Positions 61,161-64,000 of a DNA stretch of 64,000 nucleotides are shown here, piece by piece. Every line of letters begins with the position of its first letter. Positions within the stretch are counted from its first letter, which is position 1. Below the pieces are notes generated by a model, which was not told where the DNA came from, did no database searches, and saw nothing but the letters and a program-made list of their open reading frames with translations. The stretch lies in the NCBI RefSeq assembly GCF_000786655.1, contig NZ_JROM01000021.1, positions 62,001 through 126,000 on the forward strand, in the 5' to 3' direction. Source of the stretch: Kocuria marina. Lineage in GTDB: Bacteria > Actinomycetota > Actinomycetes > Actinomycetales > Micrococcaceae. The position numbers and the translations under genes are program-made.

Positions 61161-62318
61161 TCAGTCCCGCAGCACGGTCTCCCGCAGCAACATGCCCACC
61201 TGCGGGGTCTCGATGAGGAACCCGTCGTGCCCGCTCGGGGACGTGATCGTGTGCAGTTCCTGCTCCCCCGGCAGCGCGGCCACGAGTTCGGCGGATTCCG
61301 CGGGGAAGAACAACCGGTCGGAGTCCACTGCGGCCACGAGCCACTCGCACCGCGTGCGGGCGAGGACGTCCCGTAGCTCGCCGCGGCCCCGAGCGACGTC
61401 GTGCGACATCAAGGTCTCGTTGACGCTCAGGTACGAGTTCGCGTCGAAGCGGCCCGCGAGTTTGGACGCCTGGTGGTCCAGGTAGCTCTCCACCTGGTAC
61501 CGACCGCGGTCCGCGACGTGGGTCGCATGCGGGTCCTCGCGGGGTTGGGGTTCGCGCCCGAAGCGCGTCTCGAGCTCGTGCGCGCTGCGGTACGTGATGT
61601 GCGCGATCCGCCGCGCGAGCCCCAGACCGGCCTCCGGGTACTCGCCCGCGTAGTAGTCACCGCCCCGGAAGTTCGGGTCCTGGCGGATCGCGAGTGCCTG
61701 GGCCTGGCCCCACGCGAGCTGCTCGGCGCCCACCCGGGCGTTGGCCGCGATCACGGCGCACGCGGCCACCCGATCCGGGTGGGACACGGCCCACTCGAGG
61801 GCGCGAGCTCCGCCCATGGACCCGCCGATCACGAGCCGCCACCGGGAGACTCCGAGCGCCCGAGCGAGCAGGGCCTCCGCGGTCACCGAGTCCCGCACGG
61901 TCACGCGCGGGAAACGCGAGCCCCACGGGACGCCGTCCGGTGCGGGGCTCGCGGGTCCCGTGCTGCCGTAGCACCCGCCCAGGATGTTGGCGCACACCAC
62001 GAAGTAGCGGTCCGTGTCGATCGCGGCACCCGGGCCCACGAGTCCGTCCCACCAACCGTCCGCCGCGGCGGCCGCGCCCTCGGGAGCGCTCGCGGCGTCC
62101 TCATGCCCCGCACCACCGCGCGCCACGTGCGTGTCACCCGTGAGCGCGTGCTCGATCAGCACCGCGTTGGAACCGTCCGCCGCGAGCTCGCCCCACGTCT
62201 CGTACGCGAGGTGCACGTCCGGCAGCCGGAACCGGGACTCGAGCACGAGCTCGCCGAGTTCGGCCCGCCGTACGACGCCGTCGCGCCGCGTGCGCGGCCC
62301 GTTGCCCACGACCGTCAT
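61161..62318 (-). CDS. metX: homoserine O-acetyltransferase
   Basis: First committed step of methionine synthesis by the acetyl route: homoserine + acetyl-CoA to O-acetylhomoserine. The 385-residue alpha/beta-hydrolase-fold protein has YETWGEL, ALTGDTHV, the nucleophile Ser167 in GGSMGGARALEW, and the distal Asp and His in VAAVDSDRLFFP and SPSGHDGFL. An Ala/Gly/Glu-rich insertion occupies about 68-88. It starts 2 nt after the metY stop, so the two genes are one operon under the SAM-IV riboswitch. Confidence 0.96.
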   Translation of the reverse strand: MTVVGNGPRTRRDGVVRRAELGELVLESRFRLPDVHLAYETWGELAADGSNAVLIEHALTGDTHVARGGAGHEDAASAPEGAAAAADGWWDGLVGPGAAIDTDRYFVVCANILGGCYGSTGPASPAPDGVPWGSRFPRVTVRDSVTAEALLARALGVSRWRLVIGGSMGGARALEWAVSHPDRVAACAVIAANARVGAEQLAWGQAQALAIRQDPNFRGGDYYAGEYPEAGLGLARRIAHITYRSAHELETRFGREPQPREDPHATHVADRGRYQVESYLDHQASKLAGRFDANSYLSVNETLMSHDVARGRGELRDVLARTRCEWLVAAVDSDRLFFPAESAELVAALPGEQELHTITSPSGHDGFLIETPQVGMLLRETVLRD

Positions 62319-62320
62319 GG

Positions 62321-63709
62321 TCAGTGCCCCGTGTCCCCCGCCGACGACGCCGCGTCGCCGGCAGCGTCGCCGCGCGCACCCACCGCGGCGAATCCGGACT
62401 CGAGGTCCGCGAGGATGTCGTCGATGCCCTCGACACCCACGGACAGCCGCACGAATCCCGGTTCCACGCCGGCCGCGAGCTGCTCCTCGTCCTTGAGCTG
62501 GGCGTGCGTCGTGGAGGCGGGGTGAATCACGAGCGAGCGCACGTCGCCGATGTTCGCCACGTTGGAGTGCAGGCTCAGGGCGTCCACGAACGCGACACCG
62601 GCGTCCCGGCCGCCGTCGAGCACGAAGCCGAGCACCGACCCGGCACCGTTGGGGGCGTACTTCAGGGCGCGGTCGTGCCAGCGGGAGGACTCGAGCCCGG
62701 CGTAGGACACCGAGCGCACCTCGGGGCGTGCCTCGAGCCACTCGGCGACCTTCTGGGCGTTGGCCACGTGGCGTTCCATGCGCAGCGACAGCGTCTCGAT
62801 GCCCTGTTCGATCAGGAACGCGTTGAACGGGGAGATGGAGGTCCCCAGGTCGCGCAGCAGTTGCACGCGCGCCTTGAGGACGTACGAGAGGTTGACGCCG
62901 AAGGCCCCGTCCGCGCCGAGGTCCCGGGCGTAGACGAGCCCGTTGTACGTCTCGTCCGGCTGGTTGAAACCAGGGAACCGCTCCGGGTCCCGGGAGTAGT
63001 CGAACGCGCCGGCGTCCACGATGAACCCGCCGATCGCGGTGCCGTGTCCGCCCAGGAACTTGGTGGCCGAGTGCAGCACGATGTCCGCACCCCACTCGAT
63101 GGGCCGCACCAGGTACGGCGTGGCGATCGTGTTGTCCACGATGAGCGGGACACCCGCCTCGTGGGCGATCCCGGCGATCGTCTCGATGTCGAACACGTCG
63201 TTGCGGGGGTTCGGGATGGATTCGCCGAAGAACGCGACCGTGTTCTCACGCACCGCGTCCCGCCACTGCGCGGGATTGTCCGGGTCCGAGACGAACGTGG
63301 TCTCCACGCCCATGCGCGGCAGCGTGTGCTTGAGCAGGTTGTACGACCCGCCGTACAGGGACGGGCTGGCCACCACGTGGGTTCCGGCGCCGCCCAGGTT
63401 GAGGATCGCGAGCGTGGCCGCGGCCTGCCCGGAGGAGACCATCAGGGCCCCCACGCCGCCCTCGAGGGACGCGACCCGGTTCTCCACGACCTCCGTGGTG
63501 GGGTTCGTCAGGCGCGAGTAGATGGGGCCCATTTCCTCGAGCGCGAACCGGGCCGCCGCGGTGCGGGCGTCCGGGAACACGAAGGACGTGGTCTGGTAGA
63601 TGGGTAGGGCGCGCGCCCCGGTCACGGGGTCCGGGTTCTGGCCCGCGTGGATCTGTCGGGTCTCGAACGACCAGCCCTGGGGATTGTCGGGGGTGGGAGC
63701 GGTGCTCAT
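62321..63709 (-). CDS. metY: O-acetylhomoserine sulfhydrylase
   Basis: PLP enzyme that makes homocysteine from O-acetylhomoserine and sulfide. The 462-residue protein has the gamma-family motifs [56 protein letters not shown] and the PLP-binding Lys217 in [16 protein letters not shown]; residues about 440-462 are a disordered Ala/Gly/Asp tail. ATG 63709 has AGGAG at 7 nt. The leader carries a SAM-IV riboswitch. Confidence 0.96.
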   Translation of the reverse strand: MSTAPTPDNPQGWSFETRQIHAGQNPDPVTGARALPIYQTTSFVFPDARTAAARFALEEMGPIYSRLTNPTTEVVENRVASLEGGVGALMVSSGQAAATLAILNLGGAGTHVVASPSLYGGSYNLLKHTLPRMGVETTFVSDPDNPAQWRDAVRENTVAFFGESIPNPRNDVFDIETIAGIAHEAGVPLIVDNTIATPYLVRPIEWGADIVLHSATKFLGGHGTAIGGFIVDAGAFDYSRDPERFPGFNQPDETYNGLVYARDLGADGAFGVNLSYVLKARVQLLRDLGTSISPFNAFLIEQGIETLSLRMERHVANAQKVAEWLEARPEVRSVSYAGLESSRWHDRALKYAPNGAGSVLGFVLDGGRDAGVAFVDALSLHSNVANIGDVRSLVIHPASTTHAQLKDEEQLAAGVEPGFVRLSVGVEGIDDILADLESGFAAVGARGDAAGDAASSAGDTGH

Positions 63710-63824
63710 GGCCGTACTCCTTCTCGGAAGGATCAGGGGTCCGGTGGCGATCCGCACGGTGCCCGTGCTGTGACCGGGCACCAATGACCCGCGCTTGCCG
63801 CACGACGTCGGTCGACGCCACGGC

Positions 63825-63908
63825 CAGGTCTTCACCCAGGGCACCCCACCGCGGAAGGGAGGGTTGCCGGTCAGCTAGCTGGGGCTTCGCGCTGACTCTC
63901 GTGACCTA
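63825..63908 (-). promoter_or_regulatory. SAM-IV riboswitch upstream of metYX
   Basis: The minus-strand RNA contains AGGUCACGAGAG, AGCUGACCGG, GCAACCCUCC, GCGGUGGGGUGCCC and GGGUGAAGACCU. AGGUC (63907-63903) pairs with GACCU (63830-63826) as P1. This is the canonical actinobacterial SAM-IV pattern and should switch metY-metX off at high S-adenosylmethionine. Confidence 0.92.
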
Positions 63909-63915
63909 TTACCTC

Positions 63916-63945
63916 ATTGTCCGAACCCGGCGGGGCGGGAGTCAA
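63916..63945 (-). promoter_or_regulatory. promoter of the metYX transcript
   Basis: TTGACT (63945-63940), an 18-nt spacer and GACAAT (63921-63916) form a plausible vegetative promoter starting transcription just ahead of the riboswitch P1 stem. Confidence 0.65.
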
Positions 63946-63973
63946 GCCGGGGACACTGCGAGCGGGCTCGGGG

Positions 63974-64000
63974 TCAGTGGCCCGCCCGCTTCTGCTGTTC
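63974..64000 (-). CDS. possible C-terminal end of a gene running off the window
   Basis: A minus-strand frame entering from the window edge reads EQQKRAGH and stops at TGA 63976-63974. Only eight codons are visible, so identity cannot be judged and the reading itself is tentative. Confidence 0.25.
   Translation of the reverse strand, partial: EQQKRAGH

Overview
The window is chromosomal DNA of a high-GC actinobacterium (roughly 70% GC by eye). Gene order, GTG/TTG starts, actinobacterial SAM-IV riboswitches and DivIVA-repeat, DUF4081-GNAT and Holin-X type proteins all point to the family Micrococcaceae, and Kocuria or a close relative is my best guess (inference, not tested). No prophage, insertion sequence, integrase or CRISPR array is visible. 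Most genes lie on the minus strand.

Positions 1-26,600 hold a housekeeping backbone. On the minus strand, in transcription order, run rpsB-tsf (ends at a strong terminator), pyrH-frr-cdsA, a DivIVA-repeat protein, an acetate symporter pair (DUF485 + ActP), a GlsB-type stress protein, dxr, the methionine ABC importer metQ-metN-metI, ispG with a GNAT gene, proS, a TauE/SafE permease, then the rimP-nusA-ylxR-infB-rbfA-truB translation/transcription cluster. The only plus-strand genes here are an unknown single-span protein opposite rimP (7498-8454) and an M23 peptidase homologue opposite rpsB. The intramembrane protease gene that sits between dxr and ispG in many actinobacteria is absent; metQNI stands there.

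Positions 26,600-37,700 are more variable: a CAU-anticodon tRNA, a GT4 glycosyltransferase with an EamA-like membrane protein, a Holin-X protein, an M20 amidohydrolase and an MFS transporter that are both broken and joined at a deletion scar, a MacB/FtsX-type ABC transporter divergent from a NarL-type two-component system, an alpha/beta hydrolase and a DUF998 remnant.

Positions 37,700-51,700 hold tRNA-Asn, dnaG, an aromatic-acid type MFS permease, dgt-dusB-TPR, a galactokinase-like gene with a sugar porter, a decayed glycosyltransferase, a tandem GNAT protein and glyS. Positions 51,700-58,200 look like an acyl-CoA / branched-chain catabolic region: acyl-CoA dehydrogenase, acyl-CoA ligase, MarR regulator, mmsB and mmsA. 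The window ends with a YdcZ-type membrane protein, an S4 RNA-binding protein, an esterase, an SGNH hydrolase and metY-metX under a second SAM-IV riboswitch.

Methionine supply is a coherent theme: import (metQNI) and synthesis by direct sulfhydrylation (metY, metX) both carry SAM-IV aptamers and so should be shut off together when S-adenosylmethionine is plentiful. The clearest irregularities are three decayed loci, a dgt gene without a canonical start codon, a substituted galactokinase signature, an M23 domain lacking one catalytic histidine, a 14-bp tandem repeat running into a coding region, and several perfect palindromes at promoters.
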